A DNA stretch of 64,000 bases. Source: Cypionkella sp049896245. GTDB lineage: Bacteria > Pseudomonadota > Alphaproteobacteria > Rhodobacterales > Rhodobacteraceae. The notes beneath the pieces were generated by a model, which was not told where the DNA came from, made no database searches, and saw only the letters and a program-made list of their open reading frames with translations. Every line of letters starts with the position of its first letter. Within the stretch, counting starts at the first letter, position 1. This document shows, in pieces, positions 24,126 through 32,915 of the stretch. The position numbers and the translations under genes were made by a program. The stretch spans positions 1 to 64,000 of the forward strand of contig NZ_JAFCTX010000007.1 of NCBI RefSeq assembly GCF_049896245.1, given 5' to 3'.

Positions 24126-24497
24126 ATGCCGACTATTCAACAGCTTATCCGCAAACCGCGGGAGCCTAACGTCCGCAAGTCCAAGTCGCAGCACTTGGAA
24201 TCTTGCCCGCAGAAACGTGGCGTTTGTACGCGCGTTTACACCACCACTCCGAAAAAGCCGAACTCGGCGATGCGGAAAGTCGCCAAAGTGCGTCTGACCA
24301 ACTCGTTCGAAGTGATCTGCTATATTCCCGGTGAAAAGCACAACCTTCAGGAACACTCTGTGGTTCTGATCCGCGGCGGTCGTATCAAGGATTTGCCGGG
24401 TGTGCGTTACCACATCCTTCGCGGCGTTTTGGATACCCAAGGCGTCAAAGAGCGTCGTCAGCGTCGTTCGAAATACGGCGCTAAGCGTCCGAAGTGA
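24126..24497 (+). CDS. rpsL: 30S ribosomal protein S12
   Basis: S12 sits at the decoding centre. The 123 residues include YTTTPKKPNSAMRKVAKVRL, with the unmodified lysines that confer streptomycin sensitivity, and GGRIKDLPGVRYHI, the segment with the modified aspartate. Length is normal. It opens the str operon (rpsL-rpsG-fusA-tuf), with a long leader and strong promoter upstream. Confidence 0.98.
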   Translation: MPTIQQLIRKPREPNVRKSKSQHLESCPQKRGVCTRVYTTTPKKPNSAMRKVAKVRLTNSFEVICYIPGEKHNLQEHSVVLIRGGRIKDLPGVRYHILRGVLDTQGVKERRQRRSKYGAKRPK

Positions 24498-24508
24498 GGA
24501 AATAGAAC

Positions 24509-24979
24509 ATGTCACGTCGTCACGCCGCTGAAAAACGCGATATTCTTCCTGACGCCAAGTATGGTGATCGGGTTTTGACCAAATTCATGAACAACCTGAT
24601 GCTCGACGGCAAAAAGTCGGTCGCAGAAGGCATCGTTTATGGCGCTCTTGAGCGGGTGCAAACCCGTCTGAAGCGTGAACCGATTTCCGCTTTCCACGAA
24701 GCCTTGGAAAACGTGAAGCCCTCCGTCGAAGTGCGTTCGCGCCGCGTCGGTGGTGCAACCTACCAGGTTCCGGTCGAGGTGCGCACCGAGCGCCGCGAAG
24801 CTCTGGCCATCCGTTGGCTGATCATCGCCGCGCGCAAGCGTAATGAGAACACCATGGAAGAGCGTTTGGCTGCCGAATTGTCGGATGCCTGCAACAACCG
24901 TGGTACGGCTGTTAAGAAACGCGAAGATACCCACAAGATGGCAGATGCTAACAAAGCATTCAGCCACTACCGCTGGTAA
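24509..24979 (+). CDS. rpsG: 30S ribosomal protein S7
   Basis: S7 nucleates assembly of the 30S head. The 156-residue protein starts MSRRHAAEKRDILPDAKYGD and shows VGGATYQVPVEV and the C-terminal TVKKREDTHKMADANKAF. It lies 11 bp after rpsL, with GAGGAAAT before the ATG. fusA begins 9 bp downstream. Confidence 0.98.
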   Translation: MSRRHAAEKRDILPDAKYGDRVLTKFMNNLMLDGKKSVAEGIVYGALERVQTRLKREPISAFHEALENVKPSVEVRSRRVGGATYQVPVEVRTERREALAIRWLIIAARKRNENTMEERLAAELSDACNNRGTAVKKREDTHKMADANKAFSHYRW

Positions 24980-24988
24980 GAGGGCATC

Positions 24989-27112
24989 ATGGCACGCGAA
25001 TATCCGCTGGAACGCTACCGCAATTTCGGCATCATCGCTCACATCGACGCGGGTAAAACCACGACGACAGAGCGTATTCTTTACTACACAGGCAAGTCGC
25101 ACAAAATCGGTGAAGTTCATGATGGCGCAGCCACCATGGACTGGATGGAGCAAGAGCAAGAGCGTGGCATCACGATCACTTCTGCTGCCACCACCACCTT
25201 TTGGGAACGCACCATTGATCCGGGCTTGGAGCACGCACGCGCTGACAAGTTCCGTTTCAACATCATCGACACCCCCGGCCACGTTGACTTCACCATTGAA
25301 GTTGAACGCTCATTGGCCGTGCTCGATGGCGCTGTCGTACTTCTGGACGGCAACGCAGGTGTTGAGCCGCAAACCGAAACCGTTTGGCGTCAAGCCGACC
25401 GGTATAAGGTTCCGCGGATTGTCTTCGTCAACAAGATGGACAAAACCGGCGCTGACTTCTTCAACTGTGTGAAGATGATCAAAGACCGTACCGGCGCGAA
25501 TGCGTTGCCGATCGTTCTGCCGATTGGCGCGGAAGACAAGCTGGAAGGCATCATCGACCTCGTGACCATGGAAGAATGGGTCTATGAGGGCGAAGATCTG
25601 GGCGCATCCTGGGTGCGTCAGCCGATCCGCGCTGGTCTGAAAGCCGAAGCCGACGAATGGCGTCTGAACCTGCTGGAAAACGCAGTCGGCCAAGACGATG
25701 CGGCGATGGAAGCCTATCTGGAAGGCAACGAGCCTGACGTTGATACGCTGCGCGCGCTGATCCGTAAGGGCACGCTCGCCATCGAGTTCATTCCGGTTAT
25801 GGCGGGCTCTGCGTTCAAAAACAAAGGCGTGCAGCCGCTGTTGAACGCCGTGATCGACTATCTGCCGACGCCTTTGGATGTGCCGCCCTATATGGGCTTC
25901 AAACCTGGCGATGAGACCGAAACGCGGAATATCGCGCGATTGGCTGATGATAACCAGCCGTTCTCGGCGCTGGCGTTCAAGATCATGAACGACCCCTTCG
26001 TGGGCTCGCTTACCTTCACGCGCATCTACTCGGGCAAGCTTGCCAAAGGCGATGCGATGATGAACGCGACCAAAGAGCGTAAAGAGCGCGTTGGCCGTAT
26101 GATGATGATGCACGCGATTGACCGTGAAGAAATCGCGGAAGCGTTTGCAGGTGACATCATTGCATTGGGCGGCTTGAAAGAGACCACCACGGGCGACACG
26201 CTTTGTGATCCGGCGCATCCCGTTGTTCTCGAAACCATGACCTTCCCGGTCCCGGTGATCGAGATCGCGGTCGAGCCGAAAACCAAAGCCGACCAGGAAA
26301 AGATGGGCATCGCTTTGGCTCGTCTGGCTGCCGAGGATCCGTCCTTCCGCGTTGAAACCGATATCGAGTCGGGTCAGACGATCTTGAAGGGAATGGGCGA
26401 ACTTCACCTCGATATCATGGTGGACCGTATGCGCCGCGAGTTCAAAGTCGAGGCGAATATTGGTGCCCCGCAAGTGGCTTACCGCGAAACCATTTCGCGC
26501 GAGCATGAGATCGACTACACGCACAAAAAACAAACCGGTGGTACTGGCCAGTTCGCGCGCGTCAAGTTGGTGATCTCGCCGACGGAACCCGGGGAGGGTT
26601 ATTCGTTCGAGGCCAAAGTGGTTGGTGGTTCGGTGCCGAAGGAATATATCCCCGGCGTTGAAAAAGGCATCAAGTCGGTGATGGATTCAGGTCCGCTCGC
26701 AGGCTTCCCGGTGATCGACTTCAAAGTGTCGCTGATCGACGGGGCTTACCACGATGTCGACTCCAGCGTTCTGGCGTTCGAAATCGCGGCGCGTGCAGCC
26801 ATGCGTGAAGGTCTGAAGAAAGCCGGCGCCAAACTGCTGGAACCGATCATGAAAGTCGAAGTCGTCACGCCAGAAGAATACACTGGCGGCGTCATCGGCG
26901 ACTTGACCTCGCGTCGGGGCATGATCAACGGCCAGGACAGCCGCGGCAACGCGAACGTCATCGCCGCTATGGTGCCTTTGGCGAACATGTTCGGCTACAT
27001 CAACACGCTGCGTTCGATGACCTCGGGTCGGGCAACCTTCGCGATGTCTTTTGATCACTACGATGCCGTTCCGCAGAACATCTCGGACGAGATCCAGAAG
27101 AAATACGCATAA
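24989..27112 (+). CDS. fusA: Elongation factor G
   Basis: EF-G is the GTPase that drives ribosomal translocation. In the 707-residue protein the GTP-binding motifs are AHIDAGKTTTTE (P loop), ERGITITSAA (switch I), DTPGHVDFT and NKMDKTGA. Domain IV begins around VAYRETIS. Length is normal for alphaproteobacteria. The gene is the third of the str operon. The 110 bp before tuf contain a composite hairpin repeat. Confidence 0.98.
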   Translation: MAREYPLERYRNFGIIAHIDAGKTTTTERILYYTGKSHKIGEVHDGAATMDWMEQEQERGITITSAATTTFWERTIDPGLEHARADKFRFNIIDTPGHVDFTIEVERSLAVLDGAVVLLDGNAGVEPQTETVWRQADRYKVPRIVFVNKMDKTGADFFNCVKMIKDRTGANALPIVLPIGAEDKLEGIIDLVTMEEWVYEGEDLGASWVRQPIRAGLKAEADEWRLNLLENAVGQDDAAMEAYLEGNEPDVDTLRALIRKGTLAIEFIPVMAGSAFKNKGVQPLLNAVIDYLPTPLDVPPYMGFKPGDETETRNIARLADDNQPFSALAFKIMNDPFVGSLTFTRIYSGKLAKGDAMMNATKERKERVGRMMMMHAIDREEIAEAFAGDIIALGGLKETTTGDTLCDPAHPVVLETMTFPVPVIEIAVEPKTKADQEKMGIALARLAAEDPSFRVETDIESGQTILKGMGELHLDIMVDRMRREFKVEANIGAPQVAYRETISREHEIDYTHKKQTGGTGQFARVKLVISPTEPGEGYSFEAKVVGGSVPKEYIPGVEKGIKSVMDSGPLAGFPVIDFKVSLIDGAYHDVDSSVLAFEIAARAAMREGLKKAGAKLLEPIMKVEVVTPEEYTGGVIGDLTSRRGMINGQDSRGNANVIAAMVPLANMFGYINTLRSMTSGRATFAMSFDHYDAVPQNISDEIQKKYA

Positions 27113-27117
27113 CCGGT

Positions 27118-27200
27118 GTGGCGGGTAGCTTGTGTTTTGGGAACAAAACACAAGCCGTAACCCCGCCCTACCACCCCGTAGGGCGGGTTCACCCCGCCGC
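27118..27200. repeat. Composite three-stem repeat (family A), copy 2
   Basis: The outer stem GTGGCGGG (27118-27125) pairs with CCCGCCGC (27193-27200, one G-T pair). Inside are hairpin 1, GCTTGTGTTTT paired with AAAACACAAGC (27128-27155), and hairpin 2, AACCCCGCCCTAC paired with GTAGGGCGGGTT (27159-27189). Hairpin 2 and the outer stem match copy 1 at 7638; hairpin 1 has a different sequence but the same design. Confidence 0.75.
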
Positions 27201-27222
27201 ATTCGAAATTTAGGAGGCCATC

Positions 27223-28398
27223 ATGGCAAAGGCAAAGTTTGAACGGAACAAACCGCACGTCAACATCGGCACGATTGGCCACGTTGACCACGGCAAGACC
27301 ACTTTGACGGCAGCGATCACCAAATATTTTGGTGAATTCCGCGCCTACGACCAAATCGACGGCGCACCGGAAGAGCGTGCGCGTGGCATCACGATTTCGA
27401 CCGCTCACGTCGAATATGAGACCGAAGCCCGCCACTACGCCCACGTTGACTGCCCCGGCCACGCGGATTATGTGAAAAACATGATCACCGGTGCGGCACA
27501 GATGGACGGCGCTATTCTGGTTTGTGCAGCCTCGGACGGCCCGATGCCACAGACCCGTGAACACATCCTGTTGGGCCGCCAGGTGGGTATCCCCTACATG
27601 GTGTGCTACATGAACAAGATCGACCTGGTTGACGACGAAGAGCTGGTCGAACTGGTCGAGATGGAACTGCGCGAGTTGTTCAGCTCGTACGATTACCCCG
27701 GCGATGACATTCCGATCATCAAAGGCTCGGCCCACCAGGCGATGATCGGCCTGCGCCCGGAAATCGGCGAAAGCTCGATCCGCGCGCTGATGGCTGCGGT
27801 TGACAGCTACATCCCGACCCCGACCCGGATGGTCGATCTGCCGTTCCTGATGCCGATCGAGGACGTGTTCTCGATCTCGGGTCGTGGCACGGTTGTCACC
27901 GGCCGGATCGAGCGCGGCGTGATCAACGTCGGCGACGAAGTTGAAATCGTTGGCATTCGTGACACCAAGAAGTCGGTTTGTACCGGCGTCGAGATGTTCC
28001 GCAAGCTCTTGGACCGTGGCGAAGCAGGCGACAACGTCGGCATCCTGCTGCGCGGCATCGACCGTGAAGGCGTTGAGCGCGGCCAAGTGTTGTGCAAGCC
28101 GAAATCGGTCAACCCGCACACCAAGTTTGAGGCAGAAGCCTATATTCTGACCAAGGAAGAAGGCGGTCGCCACACGCCGTTCTTCGCCAACTACCGCCCG
28201 CAATTCTACTTCCGCACCACGGATGTCACCGGGACGGTTGAGCTGCCAGAAGGCACCGAAATGGTGATGCCGGGCGACAACCTGAAGTTCGACGTGACCC
28301 TGATCGCGCCGATCGCGATGGAAGAAAAACTGCGCTTCGCCATCCGCGAAGGCGGCCGCACTGTCGGCGCTGGCGTGGTGTCGAAAATCATCAAGTAA
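27223..28398 (+). CDS. tuf: Elongation factor Tu
   Basis: EF-Tu delivers aminoacyl-tRNA to the ribosome. The 391 residues hold GHVDHGKTTLTAAITKYFG, RGITISTAHVEYET, DCPGHADYVKNM and NKIDLV in order. The start follows TAGGAGG. A second tuf copy usually precedes tRNA-Trp and secE in this group; it is not in the window because the integrative element lies there. The next gene, rpsJ, starts 160 bp downstream after two stem-loops. Confidence 0.98.
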   Translation: MAKAKFERNKPHVNIGTIGHVDHGKTTLTAAITKYFGEFRAYDQIDGAPEERARGITISTAHVEYETEARHYAHVDCPGHADYVKNMITGAAQMDGAILVCAASDGPMPQTREHILLGRQVGIPYMVCYMNKIDLVDDEELVELVEMELRELFSSYDYPGDDIPIIKGSAHQAMIGLRPEIGESSIRALMAAVDSYIPTPTRMVDLPFLMPIEDVFSISGRGTVVTGRIERGVINVGDEVEIVGIRDTKKSVCTGVEMFRKLLDRGEAGDNVGILLRGIDREGVERGQVLCKPKSVNPHTKFEAEAYILTKEEGGRHTPFFANYRPQFYFRTTDVTGTVELPEGTEMVMPGDNLKFDVTLIAPIAMEEKLRFAIREGGRTVGAGVVSKIIK

Positions 28399-28411
28399 AT
28401 AAGTCGCGAAT

Positions 28412-28476
28412 CCCCTTTTCAAGGGGGCTCGCAGCCTATAAGGCACCACCAGCGGCGCACCTTTCGGGGTGCGCCG
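28412..28476 (+). terminator. Two stem-loops after tuf
   Basis: CCCCTT-TTC-AAGGGG (28412-28426) is followed by CGGCGCACC paired with GGTGCGCCG (28453-28461 / 28468-28476). Neither has a proper T tract, so termination would be partial; they may instead stabilise the tuf message or mark a processing point before the S10 genes. Confidence 0.5.
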
Positions 28477-28560
28477 TAGACTTTCAAGACCAGACTACTG
28501 AAAACAACGTGAACCTATGGACCGGGCCACTGCCCCGTCTACGTTCAGAAGGAAGAACAC

Positions 28561-28869
28561 ATGCAAGGTCAAACCATCCGTATTCGGTTGAAAGCCTTCG
28601 ATTACCGCGTGCTGGACGCCAGCACCGCAGAAATCGTAAGCACCGCGAAACGCACCGGCGCCACTGTGCGCGGGCCGATTCCGCTGCCGAACAAAATTGA
28701 GAAATTCACGGTTCTCCGTGGTCCGCACATCGACAAAAAGTCGCGCGACCAGTGGGAAATCCGCACGCACAAGCGTCTTCTCGACATCGTTGATCCGACC
28801 CCCCAGACCGTGGACGCGCTGATGAAGCTCGACCTCGCCGCTGGCGTGGATGTCGAGATCAAAGTGTAA
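28561..28869 (+). CDS. rpsJ: 30S ribosomal protein S10 (NusE)
   Basis: S10 is part of the 30S head and also contacts NusB and NusG in transcription antitermination. The 102-residue protein begins QGQTIRIRLKAFDYRVLDAS and includes GPIPLPNKIEKFTVLRGPHI and SRDQWEIRTHKRLLDIVDPT, the family signature. GGAAG lies upstream of the ATG. It opens the S10 operon; rplC follows after 14 bp. Confidence 0.98.
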   Translation: MQGQTIRIRLKAFDYRVLDASTAEIVSTAKRTGATVRGPIPLPNKIEKFTVLRGPHIDKKSRDQWEIRTHKRLLDIVDPTPQTVDALMKLDLAAGVDVEIKV

Positions 28870-28883
28870 GGGGGATAGATAAC

Positions 28884-29612
28884 ATGCGTTCTGGCGTTAT
28901 CGCTAAAAAACTGGGCATGACCCGGCTGTTCCTTGAGAACGGCACCCAAGTTCCGGTCACCGTTCTGCAACTCGACAACCTGCAAGTCGTGGCACAACGC
29001 ACCGTTGACCGCGACGGCTACACCGCTGTTCAGCTTGGCGCTGGTTTGGCGAAAGCCAAGCGCACCACCGCAGCCATGCGCGGCCACTTCGCCAAAGCTC
29101 ATGTCGAGCCAAAGCGTAAGATCGCCGAGTTCCGCGTGTCGCCTGCTAACCTGATCGAAGTCGGCGCGGAAATCACCGCTGATCACTATCTGGCTGGTCA
29201 GTTCGTTGACATCGCGGGCACCACCAACGGTAAAGGCTTTCAGGGTGCGATGAAGCGTCACAACTTTGGTGGTCTGCGGGCTTCCCACGGTGTGTCGGTT
29301 TCGCACCGCTCACACGGCTCTACGGGCCAGTGTCAGGACCCGGGTAAAGTCTTCAAAGGCAAGAAAATGGCTGGTCACATGGGCGCCGTGCGCTGCACCA
29401 CTCAGAACCTGCAAGTCATCCGCACGGATGCCGAGCGTGGCTTGCTGATGATCAAAGGCGCAGTTCCCGGCACCAAGGGCGGCTGGGTCACCATCAAAGA
29501 CGCAGTGAAGAAAGCGGCTCCGGCTGGTCTGCCTTTGCCTGCGGCGATCCGTATGGCGGCACAAACCACTGCTCCGGCTGTCGAAATGGCAGTTGAAGGG
29601 GGTGAAGCATGA
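28884..29612 (+). CDS. rplC: 50S ribosomal protein L3
   Basis: L3 initiates 50S assembly and reaches the peptidyl-transferase centre. The 242-residue protein starts MRSGVIAKKLGMTRLF and has the long loop segment SHGVSVSHRSHGSTGQCQDP and KKMAGHMGAVRCTTQNL, including the glutamine that PrmB methylates in related bacteria. It is somewhat longer than E. coli L3 owing to a C-terminal extension, as is normal in alphaproteobacteria. Its end overlaps the rplD start. Confidence 0.98.
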   Translation: MRSGVIAKKLGMTRLFLENGTQVPVTVLQLDNLQVVAQRTVDRDGYTAVQLGAGLAKAKRTTAAMRGHFAKAHVEPKRKIAEFRVSPANLIEVGAEITADHYLAGQFVDIAGTTNGKGFQGAMKRHNFGGLRASHGVSVSHRSHGSTGQCQDPGKVFKGKKMAGHMGAVRCTTQNLQVIRTDAERGLLMIKGAVPGTKGGWVTIKDAVKKAAPAGLPLPAAIRMAAQTTAPAVEMAVEGGEA

Positions 29613-30229
29613 AACTTGACGTAATCACACTTGATGGCGGCAAAGCTGGCACCATCGACCTTGACGAAGCCCTGTTCGGCCTCGACCCGCGCGCAGACGT
29701 TCTGCACCGTGTCGTCCGTTGGCAGCGCGCCCGGATGCAAGCAGGCACCCACTCGACGCTGACCCGCGCCGAAGTGTCCTACTCCACCAAGAAGATCTAC
29801 AAGCAAAAAGGCACCGGCGGCGCACGTCACGGTTCCAAAAAAGCGCCGATCTTCCGTCACGGTGGCGTTGTCAAAGGCCCGCAGCCGCGTTCGCACGCCC
29901 ATGATCTGCCGAAGAAATTCCGCGCTCTGGGTCTGCGTCATGCACTGTCTGCGAAAGCCAAAGCAGGCGAGCTGGTGATTTTGGACATGGCCACCATGGC
30001 CGAAGCCAAAACCTCGATCCTTGCAAAACATGTGTCCGAGTTGGGCTGGAAACGCGTTCTGATCATCGACGGCGCAAGCGTTGACGCGAATTTCGCGCTG
30101 GCTGCTCGCAACATCGAAGGCATCGACGTGCTGCCGACCATGGGCGCAAACGTCTATGATATCCTGAAGCGTGACACTCTGGTGATCACCAAAGCAGGTA
30201 TCGAAGCTTTGGAGGCTCGTCTGAAATGA
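29609..30229 (+). CDS. rplD: 50S ribosomal protein L4
   Basis: L4 lines the exit tunnel and, in enterobacteria, represses the S10 operon. The 206 residues include the tunnel loop with YSTKKIYKQKGTGGARHGSK and APIFRHGGVVKGPQPRS. It overlaps rplC by four bases (ATGA) and rplW likewise, which indicates tight translational coupling of L3-L4-L23. Confidence 0.97.
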   Translation: MKLDVITLDGGKAGTIDLDEALFGLDPRADVLHRVVRWQRARMQAGTHSTLTRAEVSYSTKKIYKQKGTGGARHGSKKAPIFRHGGVVKGPQPRSHAHDLPKKFRALGLRHALSAKAKAGELVILDMATMAEAKTSILAKHVSELGWKRVLIIDGASVDANFALAARNIEGIDVLPTMGANVYDILKRDTLVITKAGIEALEARLK

Positions 30230-30522
30230 GCATTAAACCGCAACACTACGACCTGATCAAAAAGCCAGTGATCACCGAAAAAGCCACTATGGCTCAGGAA
30301 AACAACGCGTTTGTGTTCCAGGTGTCGATGGATGCGACCAAGCCGCAGATCAAGGAAGCGATTGAAAACATCTTCTCCGTGAAGGTGAAAGCAGTCAACA
30401 CAACGATCACCAAAGGCAAGGCCAAGAAGTTCCGCGGCCGCGCTGGTGAGCGCAGCGACAAGAAGAAAGCCTATGTCACGCTGGAAGCCGGAAACTCTAT
30501 CGACGTTTCGACGGGCCTCTGA
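30226..30522 (+). CDS. rplW: 50S ribosomal protein L23
   Basis: L23 lies at the tunnel exit and docks trigger factor and SRP. The 98-residue protein contains DLIKKPVITEKATMAQENNA and FVFQVSMDATKPQIKEAIEN, the usual family core. It overlaps rplD by four bases. Unusually, a strong intrinsic terminator follows within about 15 bp, before rplB. Confidence 0.97.
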   Translation: MSIKPQHYDLIKKPVITEKATMAQENNAFVFQVSMDATKPQIKEAIENIFSVKVKAVNTTITKGKAKKFRGRAGERSDKKKAYVTLEAGNSIDVSTGL

Positions 30523-30537
30523 TATTGGCAGCGAATC

Positions 30538-30571
30538 CCACGGCCCCGGTTCTCCGGGGCCGTGGATTTTT
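30538..30571 (+). terminator. Terminator inside the S10 operon (L23/L2)
   Basis: CCACGGCCCCGG (30538-30549) and CCGGGGCCGTGG (30554-30565) form a perfect 12-bp stem with a TTCT loop, followed by ATTTTTA. It stands 16 bp after rplW in a place where the operon normally continues without a break. The 113 bp from there to rplB contain no clear strong promoter, although CCTATAAC occurs near 30630. Confidence 0.85.
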
Positions 30572-30684
30572 ACGGAATCGGCAAGCTGCGGTCCAACCAA
30601 AGCAAGCCATATCTCGGGGATCTACGGAGCCCTATAACCTTGGGTCTACATCTAAGACCCATCCAATGACGGAAGACAGAAAGC

Positions 30685-31521
30685 ATGGCACTTAAGTCGT
30701 ATAAGCCGACGACGCCTGGCCAACGCGGGTTGGTTCTGATCGACCGTTCGGAATTGTGGAAAGGCCGCCCGGTCAAAGCCCTTACAGAGGGTTTGACCAA
30801 GACAGGTGGCCGGAACAACACCGGACGTATCACGATGTGGCACAAGGGCGGCGGCGCCAAGCGTCTCTACCGTGTGGTCGATTTCAGGCGCACAAAATTC
30901 GATATTGCAGCGGTCGTTGAGCGGATTGAATACGATCCGAACCGTACCGCCTTTATCGCTCTGATCCGTTATGCGGATGGCGAACTTTCGTACATTCTGG
31001 CGCCGCAGCGCTTGGCTATCGGTGACTCTGTCATCGCTGGCGCCAAGACCGACGTGAAGCCGGGAAATGCGATGCCGTTCTCGGGGATGCCAATCGGTAC
31101 TATCATCCACAACGTCGAGCTTAAAGCAGGCAAAGGCGGCCAGTTGGCACGCGCTGCCGGCACCTACGCTCAGTTCGTTGGTCGTGACGGTGGCTACGCG
31201 CAGATCCGTTTGTCTTCGGGCGAACTGCGTCTGGTGCGTCAGGAATGCATGGCGACTATCGGTGCCGTGTCCAACCCCGACAACTCGAACCAGAACTTCG
31301 GTAAAGCAGGCCGTATGCGTCACAAGGGCGTTCGCCCGACCGTGCGCGGTGTTGCAATGAACCCGATCGACCACCCGCATGGTGGTGGTGAAGGTCGGAC
31401 CTCGGGCGGTCGTCACCCAGTGACGCCGTGGGGCAAAGGCACCAAGGGTAACAAGACCCGTAAGGCCAAGGCTTCGGACAAGTTGATTGTCCGGTCGCGT
31501 AACGCGAAGAAAGGGCGCTAA
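30685..31521 (+). CDS. rplB: 50S ribosomal protein L2
   Basis: L2 is needed for subunit association and peptidyl transfer. The 278-residue protein begins ALKSYKPTTPGQRGLVLIDR and has the conserved C-terminal PTVRGVAMNPIDHPHGGGEG with the essential histidine, and GRHPVTPWGKGTKG. Length is normal. It starts a new stretch after the terminator at 30538, then rpsS follows after 3 bp. Confidence 0.98.
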   Translation: MALKSYKPTTPGQRGLVLIDRSELWKGRPVKALTEGLTKTGGRNNTGRITMWHKGGGAKRLYRVVDFRRTKFDIAAVVERIEYDPNRTAFIALIRYADGELSYILAPQRLAIGDSVIAGAKTDVKPGNAMPFSGMPIGTIIHNVELKAGKGGQLARAAGTYAQFVGRDGGYAQIRLSSGELRLVRQECMATIGAVSNPDNSNQNFGKAGRMRHKGVRPTVRGVAMNPIDHPHGGGEGRTSGGRHPVTPWGKGTKGNKTRKAKASDKLIVRSRNAKKGR

Positions 31522-31524
31522 TCC

Positions 31525-31803
31525 ATGTCACGTTCTATTTGGAAGGGCCCGTTCGTCGACGGTTATGTTTTGAAAAAAGCAGAAACCGCGAAAGCCTCGG
31601 GCAAGAACGAAGTGATCAAGATCTGGTCGCGTCGCTCGACTATTCTGCCGCAATTCGTTGGGCTGACCTTTGCTGTGTATAACGGCAAAAAGCACATCCC
31701 GGTGAATGTGACCGAAGAGATGATTGGTCAGAAGTTTGGTGAATACTCGCCGACCCGGACCTATTATGGCCACTCGGCCGACAAAAAAGCCAAGAGGAAA
31801 TAA
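31525..31803 (+). CDS. rpsS: 30S ribosomal protein S19
   Basis: S19 belongs to the 30S head near S13. The 92-residue protein starts SRSIWKGPFVDGYVLKK and carries WSRRSTILPQFVGLTFAVYN and GEYSPTRTYYGHSADKKAKR, the full family pattern. It is 3 bp from both rplB and rplV. Confidence 0.98.
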   Translation: MSRSIWKGPFVDGYVLKKAETAKASGKNEVIKIWSRRSTILPQFVGLTFAVYNGKKHIPVNVTEEMIGQKFGEYSPTRTYYGHSADKKAKRK

Positions 31804-31806
31804 GCC

Positions 31807-32187
31807 ATGAGCACGGAAAAGAACCCCCGTCGCGTGGCGGAAAACGAAGCAATGGCGATCAGCCGTATGCTGCGCACCTCGCCGCAGAAACTGAATCTCG
31901 TAGCGGGCCTGATCCGCGGCAAGAAAGTTGAAAAGGCTCTGGCCGATCTGACTTTCTCGAAGCGCCGCATCGCCGGTGACGTGAAGAAGTGCCTGCAGTC
32001 GGCCATCGCCAACGCGGAAAACAACCACAACCTCGACGTCGATAGCCTGATCGTGGCTGAATCCTGGGTTGGCAAAAACCTGGTGATGAAACGTGGGCGC
32101 CCGCGTGCGCGTGGTCGTTTCGGCAAAATCATGAAACCGTTCAGCGAGCTGACGATCATTGTGCGTCAAGTCGGGGAGTCTGCATAA
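31807..32187 (+). CDS. rplV: 50S ribosomal protein L22
   Basis: L22 binds 23S rRNA and its hairpin lines the exit tunnel. The 126 residues include RMLRTSPQKLNLVAGLIRGK and the tunnel hairpin end KRGRPRARGRFGKIMKPFSE. Its last base is shared with the rpsC start (TAATG), so L22 and S3 are coupled. Confidence 0.97.
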   Translation: MSTEKNPRRVAENEAMAISRMLRTSPQKLNLVAGLIRGKKVEKALADLTFSKRRIAGDVKKCLQSAIANAENNHNLDVDSLIVAESWVGKNLVMKRGRPRARGRFGKIMKPFSELTIIVRQVGESA

Positions 32188-32903
32188 TGGGTCAGAAGGT
32201 CAATCCGATCGGCATGCGTCTTCAGGTCAACCGCACCTGGGACAGCCGCTGGTTCGCTGAATCGAAAGACTACGGCAACCTGCTGCTGGAAGATCTCAAA
32301 ATGCGCGCCTTTGTGCATGAAGAGTGCAAGCAAGCTGGCATCAGCCGCGTGATCATCGAGCGTCCGCACAAAAAATGCCGTGTGACCATTCACACTGCAC
32401 GCCCGGGCGTGATCATCGGCAAAAAAGGCGCTGATATCGAAACCCTGCGCAAGAAACTTGCGGCTTTCACCAAGTCGGATGTTCACTTGAACATCGTCGA
32501 AGTGCGCAAGCCGGAAGTTGACGCGCAACTGGTGGCCGAGTCTATTGCACAGCAAATGGAACGCCGGGTATCTTTCCGTCGCGCCATGAAGCGTGGCGTG
32601 CAAAGCGCAATGCGGATGGGTGCCCTCGGCATCCGTGTGAACGTTGGTGGCCGTCTTGGCGGTGCCGAGATTGCGCGGACCGAATGGTATCGTGAAGGTC
32701 GTGTGCCGTTGCACACCCTGCGCGCTGACATCGACTATGCTCTGTCCGAAGCCACGACTGCCTATGGCATCATCGGGGTGAAGGTCTGGATCTTCAAAGG
32801 CGAAATCCTAGAGCATGATCCGCAAGCCCATGATCGCCGTCTTGCCGAAGCGCAAGAAGGTGCAGCACCGCGTTCGCCTCGCCGCGACCGCGAACGCGCG
32901 TAA
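32187..32903 (+). CDS. rpsC: 30S ribosomal protein S3
   Basis: S3 helps form the mRNA entry channel. The 238-residue protein starts GQKVNPIGMRLQVNRTWDSR, has a KH RNA-binding domain with RPGVIIGKKGADIETLRKKL (G-x-x-G), and the C-terminal domain with GRLGGAEIARTEWYREGRVP. The last 20 residues are charged and variable. rplP follows after 12 bp. Confidence 0.98.
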   Translation: MGQKVNPIGMRLQVNRTWDSRWFAESKDYGNLLLEDLKMRAFVHEECKQAGISRVIIERPHKKCRVTIHTARPGVIIGKKGADIETLRKKLAAFTKSDVHLNIVEVRKPEVDAQLVAESIAQQMERRVSFRRAMKRGVQSAMRMGALGIRVNVGGRLGGAEIARTEWYREGRVPLHTLRADIDYALSEATTAYGIIGVKVWIFKGEILEHDPQAHDRRLAEAQEGAAPRSPRRDRERA

Positions 32904-32915
32904 GGGAGAAGACAG

